Below are positions 1 to 7,920 of a DNA stretch of 64,000 bases, in pieces. Made by a program: the position numbers and the translations under genes. Source of the DNA: Campylobacter concisus (GTDB taxonomy: Bacteria; Campylobacterota; Campylobacteria; Campylobacterales; Campylobacteraceae); NCBI RefSeq assembly GCF_002913225.1, contig NZ_PPAW01000040.1, positions 1 to 64,000 on the forward strand, read 5' to 3'. Position 1 is the stretch's first letter. Each line of letters starts with the position of its first letter. The notes beneath the pieces were generated by a model. That model saw only the letters and a list, made by a program, of their open reading frames with translations. It was not told the origin of the DNA and did no database searches.

Positions 1-625
1 TTTCGAGCTTTAGCCTAGTTTGCTTACCGATACGCCAAAAGTCACTTAGTGGCTGGTGCGTCCAGAGCTGCTTTTTGTAAATGTGCTCGTCTAAAAAGGC
101 GATCCTGTCGTCGCTGTGCTTTGCTAGTATATCAAGCGCGATCTTTGCGAGGTATAAATTTGTCCCCATACCGCAAGTCGCCGTCACGCCAGTCATTTTT
201 AATATCTCATCCATCATCATCTTTGCCATCTCTTTTGCACCAAGAGCGTAAAATTTCAAGTAAGAAGTGAGGTCGATAAAGCACTCGTCGATCGAGTAGA
301 CGTAGATATCCTCTTTGGCGACATATTTTAGATAAATTTCATAGATCCTTGCGGCGTAGTCGATGTAAAACTGCATCCTAGGAGGTGCAGCGATAAATTT
401 GATATCCCTTGGTATCTCAAATAGCCTGCAGCGGTTTTTCACCCCTTTTGCACGAAGCGCAGGGCTAACAGCTAAGCAGATGCCACCACTGCCACGACTA
501 GCGTCAGCCACGACAAGATCAGCCTTAAATGGATCAAGCCCGCGCTCTACGCACTCGACCGAGGCGTAAAAGGACTTTAGGTCGATAACGGCGTAAATTT
601 TCTCTTGCAAATTTTGGTTTTTCAT
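1..625 (-). CDS. Y-family DNA polymerase (UmuC/DinB-like), C-terminus beyond the window
   Basis: Reading the reverse complement from the ATG at 623-625 gives 208 open residues running off the left edge, so only the N-terminal palm and fingers are present. Seen: the metal-binding and steric-gate stretch IDLKSFYASVE (residues 14-24, Asp15, gate Tyr20) and the catalytic YSIDE motif (residues 110-114, Asp113/Glu114), followed by TATCGMGTNLYLAK. These define translesion polymerases that copy damaged templates. The text resembles the UmuC/UvrX-like branch of Gram-positives and epsilonproteobacteria more than E. coli DinB. No partner such as umuD is seen nearby. The family is sure; the subfamily and activity cannot be settled without the C-terminal half. 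Confidence 0.9.
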   Translation of the reverse strand, partial: MKNQNLQEKIYAVIDLKSFYASVECVERGLDPFKADLVVADASRGSGGICLAVSPALRAKGVKNRCRLFEIPRDIKFIAAPPRMQFYIDYAARIYEIYLKYVAKEDIYVYSIDECFIDLTSYLKFYALGAKEMAKMMMDEILKMTGVTATCGMGTNLYLAKIALDILAKHSDDRIAFLDEHIYKKQLWTHQPLSDFWRIGKQTRLKLE

Positions 626-759
626 AAGGGGATTATAGATGAAATTTGGTAAAAGTTAGTTTGTAAAATTTTGTTTGAAATGGCTTAAAATTTTAATAAA
701 AATCTTTTAGAAAAAGGCTAAATTTGAGTGCAAAGACCCAGCACTAAAGATACTGCCTC

Positions 760-1056
760 CACTCACAGCTAAATAGCTCAATAATCAGAAACTACGCTGA
801 AGTATGCGCGCGCGAGCCAATGCTAATAAACGTAAATGACGCCAAAGCAAAAGGCATAGCAACTGGCGACGTGGTGAGAGTATTTAACGACATTGGTGAA
901 ATTTAGTTTGTGCGCTAGTCACCGACATCATCCCAGAGCACGTCATCGCTATCTGCGAGGGCGCATGGTGCGACCCTGAAGTGCTAGAGGAGAATTCTAA
1001 CTCGCGACAAAGGCACATCTGGCATCGCTCAAGCAAGTGCGGACGCAGGGTATTAG
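760..1056 (+). pseudogene. Relic of the C-terminus of a TorA/BisC-type molybdopterin oxidoreductase
   Basis: No intact ORF exists, but three frame-shifted segments translate to the C-terminal cap domain of TMAO/biotin-sulfoxide reductases: HSQLNSSIIRNYAEV then INVNDAKAKGIATGDVVRVF (from 760, ending in a stop at about 905), then TDIIPEHVIAICEGAWCDPE in a second frame, then LTRDKGTSGIAQASADAG in a third, ending at the stop 1054-1056. The order matches the family (HSQLN, INP-DA-RGI-GD-VRVFND, EGAW, DKGTSGLAQ). The catalytic domains are absent, so this is the stump of a deleted periplasmic reductase. The identification is by remembered family motifs, not by a search. Confidence 0.8.
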
Positions 1057-1174
1057 CAAATTTATAAAAATATAAAGGTGAGATGAAACAGATCACCGTT
1101 TTTTCTAAACCAAAAATTTTGCAATCTTTGTAGAATTTATAGAAATTTAGCCCTCGTTTTGGGGCAAATCAAAT

Positions 1175-2242
1175 TTATCCGTAAATTTTCTTTAAATTTT
1201 CAAGCTTTGTGCTTGCATTTAGCAGTAGCATATCAGCGATAACTAGCCTTATCATCGCGGTTGCGACAACACTGCCACGTATGCCTATGCAAGGATCATG
1301 CCTGCCTCTTAGTTCAAAATCCACCGCCTTGCCAGCTAAATTTAGCGTCTTTTGCTCTTTAAATATCGAAGGTGTTGGCTTAAAATGGCTCTTTAGCACG
1401 ATCTCAGCCCCACTGCTTATGCCTCCAAGTATGCCCCCAGCGTTGTTGCTTAAAAAGCCAAGCTCGTCCATCTCGTCGTTGTTGGCTGAGCCAAGCATAG
1501 AGCTTACATTTACGCCAGCGCCGATCTCTACGGCCTTTACGCCGTTTATGCCCATTAAGGCCGCCGCTAGAGCGCTATCTAGCCTATCATAAAGTGGCTC
1601 GCCAAGACCAGCTGGCACGCCTCTAGCGACACTTAAAACTACAGCTCCGACGCTATCGTGCTCGCTTCTAGCCTTGCTAACCGCCTCTTTCATCGCCTCT
1701 TCGTTGCCAAGGGCGTAAATTTGCGACTCTTTGGCAAATTCGAAATCAACCTTTTCGCTAATGACCCTGCCGATGCCAAGCACACCGCTTAAAACTTCTA
1801 TCTTAAGCTCATTTAAAAGTAGCTGCGCAAATGCTCCGCCAGCGACCCTCACTGCAGTCTCTCTGGCACTTGCACGCCCGCCACCTCTATGATCTCTGAT
1901 GCCATATTTTTTAAAATATGTAAAATCAGCATGCCCAGGGCGGAAAATCTCACGTAAATTTTCATAGTCATTTGACTTTTGGTTGTTGTTAAAAATGGCA
2001 AAACCTATCGGTGCGCCAGTGCTCATGCCATCAAAGACGCCGCTAAAAATTTCTATCTTATCAGCCTCATCTCTTGCCGTTGTAAAGCTACTTTGTCCAG
2101 GGCGACGCTTGTCAAGCTCACTTTGGATGAAGTCTGCATCGATCTTTAGCCCAGCTGGCAGGCCGTCTATCACGCCGCCTATCGCCACCCCATGGCTCTC
2201 GCCAAAGCTAGTTAAGGTTAGTTTTTTGCCAAATGTATTCAA
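1175..2242 (-). CDS. aroC: Chorismate synthase
   Basis: A 355-residue protein of the usual length for AroC. It converts 5-enolpyruvylshikimate-3-phosphate to chorismate using reduced FMN, the last common step towards aromatic amino acids and folate. Seen: the signature TSFGESHG near residues 11-18, the PGHADFTY block, the Arg/His-rich FMN/substrate loop RDHRGGGRASARETA, and a C-terminal GRHDPC stretch. It is the last gene of a tightly packed minus-strand group (rnc 8 nt upstream, then rnhA and a TPR gene), an order I know from Campylobacter. The start is the ATG at 2242, which directly begins the conserved N-terminus. Confidence 0.97.
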   Translation of the reverse strand: MNTFGKKLTLTSFGESHGVAIGGVIDGLPAGLKIDADFIQSELDKRRPGQSSFTTARDEADKIEIFSGVFDGMSTGAPIGFAIFNNNQKSNDYENLREIFRPGHADFTYFKKYGIRDHRGGGRASARETAVRVAGGAFAQLLLNELKIEVLSGVLGIGRVISEKVDFEFAKESQIYALGNEEAMKEAVSKARSEHDSVGAVVLSVARGVPAGLGEPLYDRLDSALAAALMGINGVKAVEIGAGVNVSSMLGSANNDEMDELGFLSNNAGGILGGISSGAEIVLKSHFKPTPSIFKEQKTLNLAGKAVDFELRGRHDPCIGIRGSVVATAMIRLVIADMLLLNASTKLENLKKIYG

Positions 2243-2250
2243 AATTTATC

Positions 2251-2922
2251 CTATTTTTTGATTTTTTCTAGTGCAATTTTTGCTGCGAGCTGCTGGGCTT
2301 GCTTTTTGGAACTTCCAACGGCACGTGAAATTTCCTTGCCATTTAGTAGCAGAGCTATCTCAAATTCTTTCTTGTGATCAGGGCCAAAAGAGCCGATGAG
2401 CTCGTATGTTGGTATGACACCAAGGTTTGCTTGGGTGACCTCTTGAAGGGCCGTTTTGTAGTCCTTTTCAAGGTGCGCAAAGTCGATCTGCGGATAGCAA
2501 AGCTCAAGCAGAGTGATCGAAATTTCTCGCACTTTATCAAGTCCAGCCTCTAGGTAGATAGCCCCCATCACCGCCTCAAATGCGTCGCTTAAAATGCTAT
2601 CTTTCTCTCTGCCGCCGTTGTTTTCTTCAGCTTGGCTAAGCCTTAAAAACTCGCCCATTTTTAGTCGTCTAGACATATTTGCAAAGCTTTTTTCATTGAC
2701 AAGTGCGGCGCGAAGTTTGCTCATGTCGCCCTCTGCGATCTTGCTAAATTTCTTAAAAAGATACTCAGCCACGAGCAGATCCATCACCGCATCGCCCAAA
2801 AACTCGAGCCTTTCGTTGTTTAACGCCTGCTTAGTGCTCTTGTGTGTTAGCGCCTCTTCTAAAAGCTCAGATTTTTTAAATTTATAGCCAAGACCACGTT
2901 CAAATTCTTCTAAATTTTTCAT
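2251..2922 (-). CDS. rnc: Ribonuclease III
   Basis: A 223-residue RNase III that cleaves double-stranded RNA in rRNA precursors and regulatory duplexes. The N-terminal nuclease domain shows the signature [13 protein letters not shown] (residues 36-48, Glu40 and Asp44) and the second acidic pair in [15 protein letters not shown]-terminal double-stranded RNA binding domain covers roughly residues 150-222 and ends in the typical [14 protein letters not shown] helix. It overlaps the stop of rnhA by 4 nt (2919-2922), so the two are likely translationally coupled. Length and both domains are normal. Confidence 0.97.
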   Translation of the reverse strand: MKNLEEFERGLGYKFKKSELLEEALTHKSTKQALNNERLEFLGDAVMDLLVAEYLFKKFSKIAEGDMSKLRAALVNEKSFANMSRRLKMGEFLRLSQAEENNGGREKDSILSDAFEAVMGAIYLEAGLDKVREISITLLELCYPQIDFAHLEKDYKTALQEVTQANLGVIPTYELIGSFGPDHKKEFEIALLLNGKEISRAVGSSKKQAQQLAAKIALEKIKK

Positions 2923-3353
2923 ATTTTATTCTCATCTTTTATTCTTAATGCCTCGTCTCTTGCCATCTGGTCACACTCCTCATTTTCAGGGTGTCCAGCG
3001 TGCCCTTTGACCCAGCTAGCCACGACTTTATGCGGCTTTGAAATTTCTAAATACTCCTGCCAAAGTTCGACATTTTTTACATTTTTAAAATTTCTCTTTT
3101 GCCAGTTTGCAAGCCACTCATTTATGCTATTTGCCACGTATGAGCTATCGGTAAAGAGCCTTACCTCGCATGGCTCTTTTAGCGCTTTTAGCCCCATTAT
3201 CGCAGCTTTTAGCTCCATTTGGTTATTTGTAGTAAAGGCCTCGCCGCCACTCTCTTTTTTCTGCGCTTCGTTATATCTCAAAATGTATGCCCAGCCACCA
3301 GCTCCAGGGTTTCCAAGGCACGAGCCGTCGCTAAAAAGTGTTACTATCTTCAC
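2919..3353 (-). CDS. rnhA: Ribonuclease HI
   Basis: A 144-residue RNase HI that removes RNA from RNA:DNA hybrids. All four acidic catalytic residues are in place: Asp9 ([11 protein letters not shown]), Glu47 (NQMELKA), Asp69 (FTDSSYV) and Asp133 (MARDEA), and the loop His lies in GHAGHPENE. The gene overlaps the upstream TPR gene by 23 nt and the downstream rnc by 4 nt, a compact co-transcribed arrangement. Confidence 0.97.
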   Translation of the reverse strand: MKIVTLFSDGSCLGNPGAGGWAYILRYNEAQKKESGGEAFTTNNQMELKAAIMGLKALKEPCEVRLFTDSSYVANSINEWLANWQKRNFKNVKNVELWQEYLEISKPHKVVASWVKGHAGHPENEECDQMARDEALRIKDENKI

Positions 3354-4356
3354 TTGGTTTTTCTGTGATGTGGGATAAAATTTTCACACTTCCAAGCTCG
3401 TGACAGACCGGACAGCGGTAAAAGTGCATAGGAAATGAGTTTTTGCAGTTTTTGCAAACGTAGTTAAAGCTTAGCCCAGCCGCGTCAAATTTAGCGTCTT
3501 TTAGCCTTTTTATGGCATTTAGCTCAAAGCCGTAAATTTCACATGGCTCATCTATATCGCCCTTTGCGTAAAAGAGGGATTTGTATTTTGGATCGCTTAA
3601 ATTTATAGGCGTTTTTAGGTTGTAAAGCAGGTCTAGCACATCTTCAAATTTGGCAAAATCTTTTAAATTTTCTAAATTTTCATTGTGTCTTATGAAAAGT
3701 GCTAAGATCATGCGCTTTAAAAGCTCAAAATTTTGGCTAAGATGCGAGAGAATTTCCACCTTTTCGCTAAAGCTTAAATTTCTATCATCAAGCGTACTAA
3801 TCGCCTTTATATAGGCCTTTTGATCTTTTACATTTGTCCCAAGCTCTTCAAGAGAATTTAGTGCATAAAGGGCTTCTTTATAGTTTTTAAGCTTCTCATC
3901 TATCATCGTTAAAAAGCGCAGTGAGAGGACGTTTCTAGGGCTTAGCTCGAGCGCTTTTTCAAAGATTTCGCTAGCTTTTTTTAAAAATCCAGCCTTAAAA
4001 TAGACCTCTCCAAGCTCGTTTAGGATAAATTCTTTTTCGTTTTTATCTTTTACCTTTTCAAGTGCGATTAGATAGACGCCGATCGATTTTTCAAAGTCGC
4101 CATTTTTAGCGAAGGTCTGACCTAGCATGCTAAGGCTTGGTATATCTACTTCTGGGCTTTTTAACATCTGCTTGTGCTCGTCGCTTATGCCATCTTTGCT
4201 GTCAAATTTCTTTATAAATTTCTCGATACGCTTTTTCTCATCTTTGCTAGAAAATATGCCCCAAGCATAGCTTAAAGCTGCGATCATCAAGATGATACTA
4301 AATAGAATAATAAGGCTAAATATCGGATCTCTGTGTCCAATGAAAAAAATATCCAC
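3331..4356 (-). CDS. Membrane-anchored TPR protein with C-terminal zinc ribbon (LapB-like)
   Basis: A 341-residue protein with one N-terminal membrane segment (about residues 10-33), a basic cytoplasmic stretch, several TPR helices (about 70-170) and a C-terminal rubredoxin-like ribbon CKNC...CPVC. The same order of parts is found in LapB/YciM, which controls lipopolysaccharide synthesis through LpxC turnover in enterobacteria. That role has not been shown for this lineage, so it is analogy only. The start used is a GTG at 4354-4356 with no clear ribosome site; a later start would remove the membrane anchor. It is divergent from dnaG with about 61 nt between the starts. Confidence 0.75.
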   Translation of the reverse strand: MDIFFIGHRDPIFSLIILFSIILMIAALSYAWGIFSSKDEKKRIEKFIKKFDSKDGISDEHKQMLKSPEVDIPSLSMLGQTFAKNGDFEKSIGVYLIALEKVKDKNEKEFILNELGEVYFKAGFLKKASEIFEKALELSPRNVLSLRFLTMIDEKLKNYKEALYALNSLEELGTNVKDQKAYIKAISTLDDRNLSFSEKVEILSHLSQNFELLKRMILALFIRHNENLENLKDFAKFEDVLDLLYNLKTPINLSDPKYKSLFYAKGDIDEPCEIYGFELNAIKRLKDAKFDAAGLSFNYVCKNCKNSFPMHFYRCPVCHELGSVKILSHITEKPSEDSNTF

Positions 4357-4404
4357 GCTAACACTTTGTAATAAAATTTTACTTTAATTATAACAAAGCA
4401 GTTG

Positions 4405-4410
4405 TATAAT
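4405..4410 (+). promoter_or_regulatory. TATAAT -10 box immediately before dnaG (possible leaderless start)
   Basis: A perfect TATAAT lies 7 nt before the dnaG ATG at 4418. Transcription normally starts 6-8 nt after the last base of a -10 box, which places the first transcribed base at or next to the ATG. No Shine-Dalgarno sequence is visible in front of the ATG, so a leaderless message is a fair reading. Confidence 0.5.
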
Positions 4411-4417
4411 TTTGCTT

Positions 4418-6130
4418 ATGATAGATCCAAAATCCATTGAAAAATTAAAAAACCAAATAGACATTGTTAATATCATCGAGCAGTATATCCCTGTTAAAAA
4501 GATGGGTTCAAGCTACAAGTGCGTATGTCCGTTTCACGACGACAAAAACCCGAGCATGAGCATAAATCAAAACAAGCAGATGTATCACTGTTTTGCCTGC
4601 AAGGCTGGCGGAGATGCGGTTAAATTTGTGATGGATTATGAAAAGCTAACCTACCCAGAGGCGATAGAAAAGATCGCTCAAATTTCAAATTTCAGCCTTG
4701 AATACACAAACGACAAGGTGCCAACGCAAAAAGAAAATAAGCACATTTTAGAAAAGGTAAATGCCTTTTATAGAAGCGAATTTTACAAAAACGAAGCAGC
4801 GCTTAGATATATCAAGTCGCGCGGTATAAATGACGCGATGATCGAGAAATTTGAGCTTGGCTGGGCTGGGGATAGTAAAAGTACCATTAGGCTTTTGCAA
4901 AATGAAAACATAGAGCCAAAAGAGGCGCTTGAAGTTGGTATCGTAAAGCAAAATGAAAAGGGAATTTATGCTAGTTTCATAGAGCGCATAACATTTCCCA
5001 TCTACTCGCACACCACAAGACTAGTTGGCTTTGGTGGCAGAACGATCTCAGACCACCCTGCAAAGTATGTAAATTCTCCCCAAAGCGGGGTATTTGATAA
5101 GTCAAAGCTGCTCTATGGCTACCACCTAGCTAGGCAAAGCATATTTGAGAAAAATCAGATAATAATCACTGAGGGCTACCTTGACGTCATCATGCTTCAC
5201 TATGCTGGCTTTACAAATGCTGTTGCTGTGCTTGGCACAGCGCTTACTACAAGCCACTTGCCGCTTTTAAAAAGGGGCGAGATAAGCGTAGTGCTTTGCT
5301 TTGACGGCGACGGAGCTGGCATAAATGCAGCTATAAAGTCCGCTCACCTGCTAAGCATAAATAAGATAGATACAAAAGTAGTCATCATAAGTAACGGTGC
5401 AGATCCTGCTGATATGGTCTTTGCAGGTAAGATAAAGGAGCTTAATGAGCTCTTTGGCTCAGGTGAGGATGCGGTGAAATTTTATATAGAAAAGATCATG
5501 CAAAAGTATGACATCGCGCGCTCAATGCAAAGAGATAACTGCCTAAGCGAGATAAAAGCCTATATGGACGAGCTTGGAGAGGAGATAGCAAGCTCGTATG
5601 TAACAGAGGTAGCGGCAAGATTTAACCTCACTCCACAAAGCGTGGCAGATAGATTTGGGCTAAAGCAGAAGCCAAAAAATGAATATAAATTTAAAAAAGA
5701 GTTTAGAAAAAAAGATAAAGATGAATTTAGCAACTCTGTCATGGTAGATGAGGTGCCAGCTGTGATGAACAAAGACCCGCTTGAGTTTGCACTTTTTAAA
5801 ACCATGCTAAATAACCCAAACTACAGAGATGAGATACTCTCAAAGCTTGGGGCTAGATACTTCATAAAGCATCCTGAGTACCTAAACGCCATCCTTTATA
5901 GATACGACGTGAGCGATGAGCAGATGGTTAGAGAAATTTTAATGGACGAAAAGATCCATGAGATAACTGATCCAACCACTTTGCAAAAGGCTATTTTAAA
6001 TATGCAAATCGCCTTTTATGAGAATGAACAGCAAATTTTAAAAGGCTCTGACAACCCAAATAAGATAGAAATTTTAGAAAAACTGCTATTTATCATCAAA
6101 GATCTCAAGACACAGCTTTATAAAATTTAA
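4418..6130 (+). CDS. dnaG: DNA primase
   Basis: DnaG makes the RNA primers for replication. The ORF is open from a TTG at 4412, but the ATG at 4418 (570 residues) starts the conserved MIDPKSIEKLK. Seen: the CHC2 zinc module Cys37-His40-Cys58-Cys61 (CPFH...CFAC), the RNA-polymerase core, and the Toprim fold with the catalytic Glu in IITEGYLDVI and the acidic motif CFDGDGAG. The C-terminal part (after about residue 430) is poorly conserved and should be the DnaB helicase-interaction domain. The gene is full length and divergent from the TPR/rnhA/rnc/aroC group. Confidence 0.97.
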   Translation: MIDPKSIEKLKNQIDIVNIIEQYIPVKKMGSSYKCVCPFHDDKNPSMSINQNKQMYHCFACKAGGDAVKFVMDYEKLTYPEAIEKIAQISNFSLEYTNDKVPTQKENKHILEKVNAFYRSEFYKNEAALRYIKSRGINDAMIEKFELGWAGDSKSTIRLLQNENIEPKEALEVGIVKQNEKGIYASFIERITFPIYSHTTRLVGFGGRTISDHPAKYVNSPQSGVFDKSKLLYGYHLARQSIFEKNQIIITEGYLDVIMLHYAGFTNAVAVLGTALTTSHLPLLKRGEISVVLCFDGDGAGINAAIKSAHLLSINKIDTKVVIISNGADPADMVFAGKIKELNELFGSGEDAVKFYIEKIMQKYDIARSMQRDNCLSEIKAYMDELGEEIASSYVTEVAARFNLTPQSVADRFGLKQKPKNEYKFKKEFRKKDKDEFSNSVMVDEVPAVMNKDPLEFALFKTMLNNPNYRDEILSKLGARYFIKHPEYLNAILYRYDVSDEQMVREILMDEKIHEITDPTTLQKAILNMQIAFYENEQQILKGSDNPNKIEILEKLLFIIKDLKTQLYKI

Positions 6131-6133
6131 GCA

Positions 6134-6770
6134 GAGCTTTTAACTAGCAACACAAAATCCTTGATACTCTGAAAGAAATGTAAAATAGCGTAAAACTGAG
6201 GGCATAGTAGAAGCTGACGAAACATTTGTGCCTATCTCGTGTAAATGTTGTCGTAAGGATTTTAATTTTCAACGCTCGGCAAAACATCGTGGCACGGCAA
6301 ATACGAAGCGTGGATTATAAAAAGAATTAGTTTGTATGCCTTGCGTTGTTAATCTAAACGGCAAATCAGTAGCCAAAGTAGCAAATCTTGGTAAGCCAAA
6401 TGTAAAGGCACTTAATAGCGTAATAGGTGGCAAAGTTGAGCGTGAAAGCGTATTTGTAACTGATAGCCTTAGAAGCTACCTAAGCTCTCAAATGAGATGA
6501 GCTTAAATCATATTAGAATACCACACAATAAATATTCTAATAGAAGTTTTAATATTCAAGTAGTTGATAACTATCATAGCTGTCTTAAATCAATCCTAGT
6601 GTATAATTTCAAAGATGTATCTAAAAAATATATTAATAATTATCTTGTTTATCACAACTTTGTAAATTTTGCAAAAGAAAGTAGAATGGATAAAGAGCAG
6701 ATACTATTTAATCATATATTAAATACTGATTGTATTAGTAAGGTTGATAAACTAGGAGATAGATCAAGTG
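6134..6770 (+). pseudogene. Decayed IS1595-family (ISXO2-like) transposase
   Basis: The region between dnaG and the methyltransferase has no intact gene but carries transposase text in three frames: HKILDTLKEM (from 6151), GIVEADETF...AKHRGTANTKRGL then PCVVNLNGKSVAKVANLG...VFVTDSLRSY (frame of 6201, with an internal stop), and NIQVVDNYHSCLKSIL...KKYINNYLVYHNFVNF (ORF 6497-6790). EADETF is the catalytic first Asp region of the ISXO2-like DDE domain, and the HSCLK...KYINNYL end is its usual tail. At least two frameshifts and stops make it dead. Terminal inverted repeats were not recognised. The ORF 6497-6790 should not be annotated as a separate gene. Confidence 0.75.
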
Positions 6771-6820
6771 TGCCACTACTTGTGGTGTAATAAACCAAAA
6801 ACATTTTAGAAAGGATATAA

Positions 6821-7920
6821 ATGGCAAAAAATAAAAACTTACATCAGGCAAAAAATGCGAAAAAAGATGAGTTCTATACTCAACTTGGAGATATAGAAAA
6901 TGAACTAAGACACTACGAAACACACTTTAAAGATAAAGTTGTCTTTTGTAACTGCGATGACCCCTATGAGAGCAATTTTTTTAGATATTTTGTCTTAAAT
7001 TTCAACCGACTAGGGCTTAAAAAGCTAATTTGCACTTGCTATTATGATAGCCCTATATCTCAAACAAAAACAGGCAAAGACAAAGCACATAAAATAATAA
7101 TCAATGAGATGAAAGATTTTGATAACAACGGAAGTATTGATTTAGACGATGCTAGGTTTATTATTGAAAAAGCCTTAAAAGATAGTGATGAAAATGTCTT
7201 ATCGGTGCTAAAAGGCGATAAGACACAAACTAGCGACACTTCTTTCTCTCTCTCTCTCTCTCGCATAAGCCTGGCGACTTTCGCACTGCAGAGTGCATAG
7301 AACTACTAAAACAATCTGACATCGTAGTAACTAATCCCCCTTTTTCGCTCTTTCGTGAGTATGTTGCACAACTTATTGAATATAAAAAAGATTTTTTAAT
7401 TATCGGCAATGTTAATGCAATAACTTATAAAGAGATTTTTAGTTTAATAAAACAAAATCGCCTTTGGATTGGCGCAAGTATTCATAGTGGTGATAGAAAA
7501 TTTAATGTTCCTAATGATTATCCATTAAGTGCAGCAGGTTGTGGTATTGATGAAAAGGGAAATAAATTTATAAGAGTTAAAGGTGTTCGTTGGTTTACAA
7601 ATTTAGATTATAAAAAACGCCATGAAAAATTTGAAACAATAGCAAGTTATCACAAAGACCCTAATCATTACCCAAAATACGACAACTACAATGCTATCAA
7701 TGTGGATAAAACGATAGAAATTCCGCTTGATTATGACGGTGTTATGGGTGTGCCGATAACTTTTTTGGATAAATATAATCCTGAGCAGTTTGAAATTATA
7801 GCAGAAATGGCAACAACAAAAGTTGATGAATATAATTTCGGCTATCCGTATGTAAATGGCAAAAAAATTTACGCAAGAATTCTTATCAAAAACAAAAACC
7901 CACAAAAAGGAAAAAAATGA
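6821..7920 (+). CDS. EcoRI-type adenine-specific DNA methyltransferase, phase-variable, OFF in this sequence
   Basis: Frame 1 starts at 6821 (good site AAAGGATATAA before the ATG) and gives MAKNKNLHQAKNAKKDEFYTQ...DIENEL...FCNCDDPYESNFF, the N-terminus of EcoRI-type N6-adenine methylases. At 7245-7262 it meets a (TC)9 tract, is read in the wrong frame and stops at 7298-7300. The rest of the protein is open in another frame from the tract to 7920: SHKPGDFR, then the catalytic IVVTNPPFSLF (NPPF at 7333-7344), PKYDNYNAINVDKT and GVMGVPITFL, ending RILIKNK. Removing one TC unit (8) or adding two (11) joins the frames to about 365 residues. The OFF product of 159 residues lacks NPPF and should be inactive. 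The next gene's ATG overlaps this stop (ATGA at 7917-7920). Confidence 0.88.
7245..7262 (+). repeat. (TC)9 simple-sequence tract, likely phase-variation switch
   Basis: Nine uninterrupted TC units lie inside the methyltransferase gene, exactly where its frame breaks. Both flanking frames are open and conserved right up to the tract, so length change by slipped-strand pairing would switch the gene: ON at 8 or 11 units, OFF at 9 or 10. The tract precedes the catalytic NPPF motif. Confidence 0.88.

Noticed and set aside
884-1096. Minus-strand ORF over the molybdoenzyme relic
   Set aside because: It is antisense to recognisable protein text on the plus strand and has no family features.
6497-6790. 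A 97-residue protein gene
   Set aside because: It is the out-of-frame end of the IS1595-like transposase, not an independent gene.
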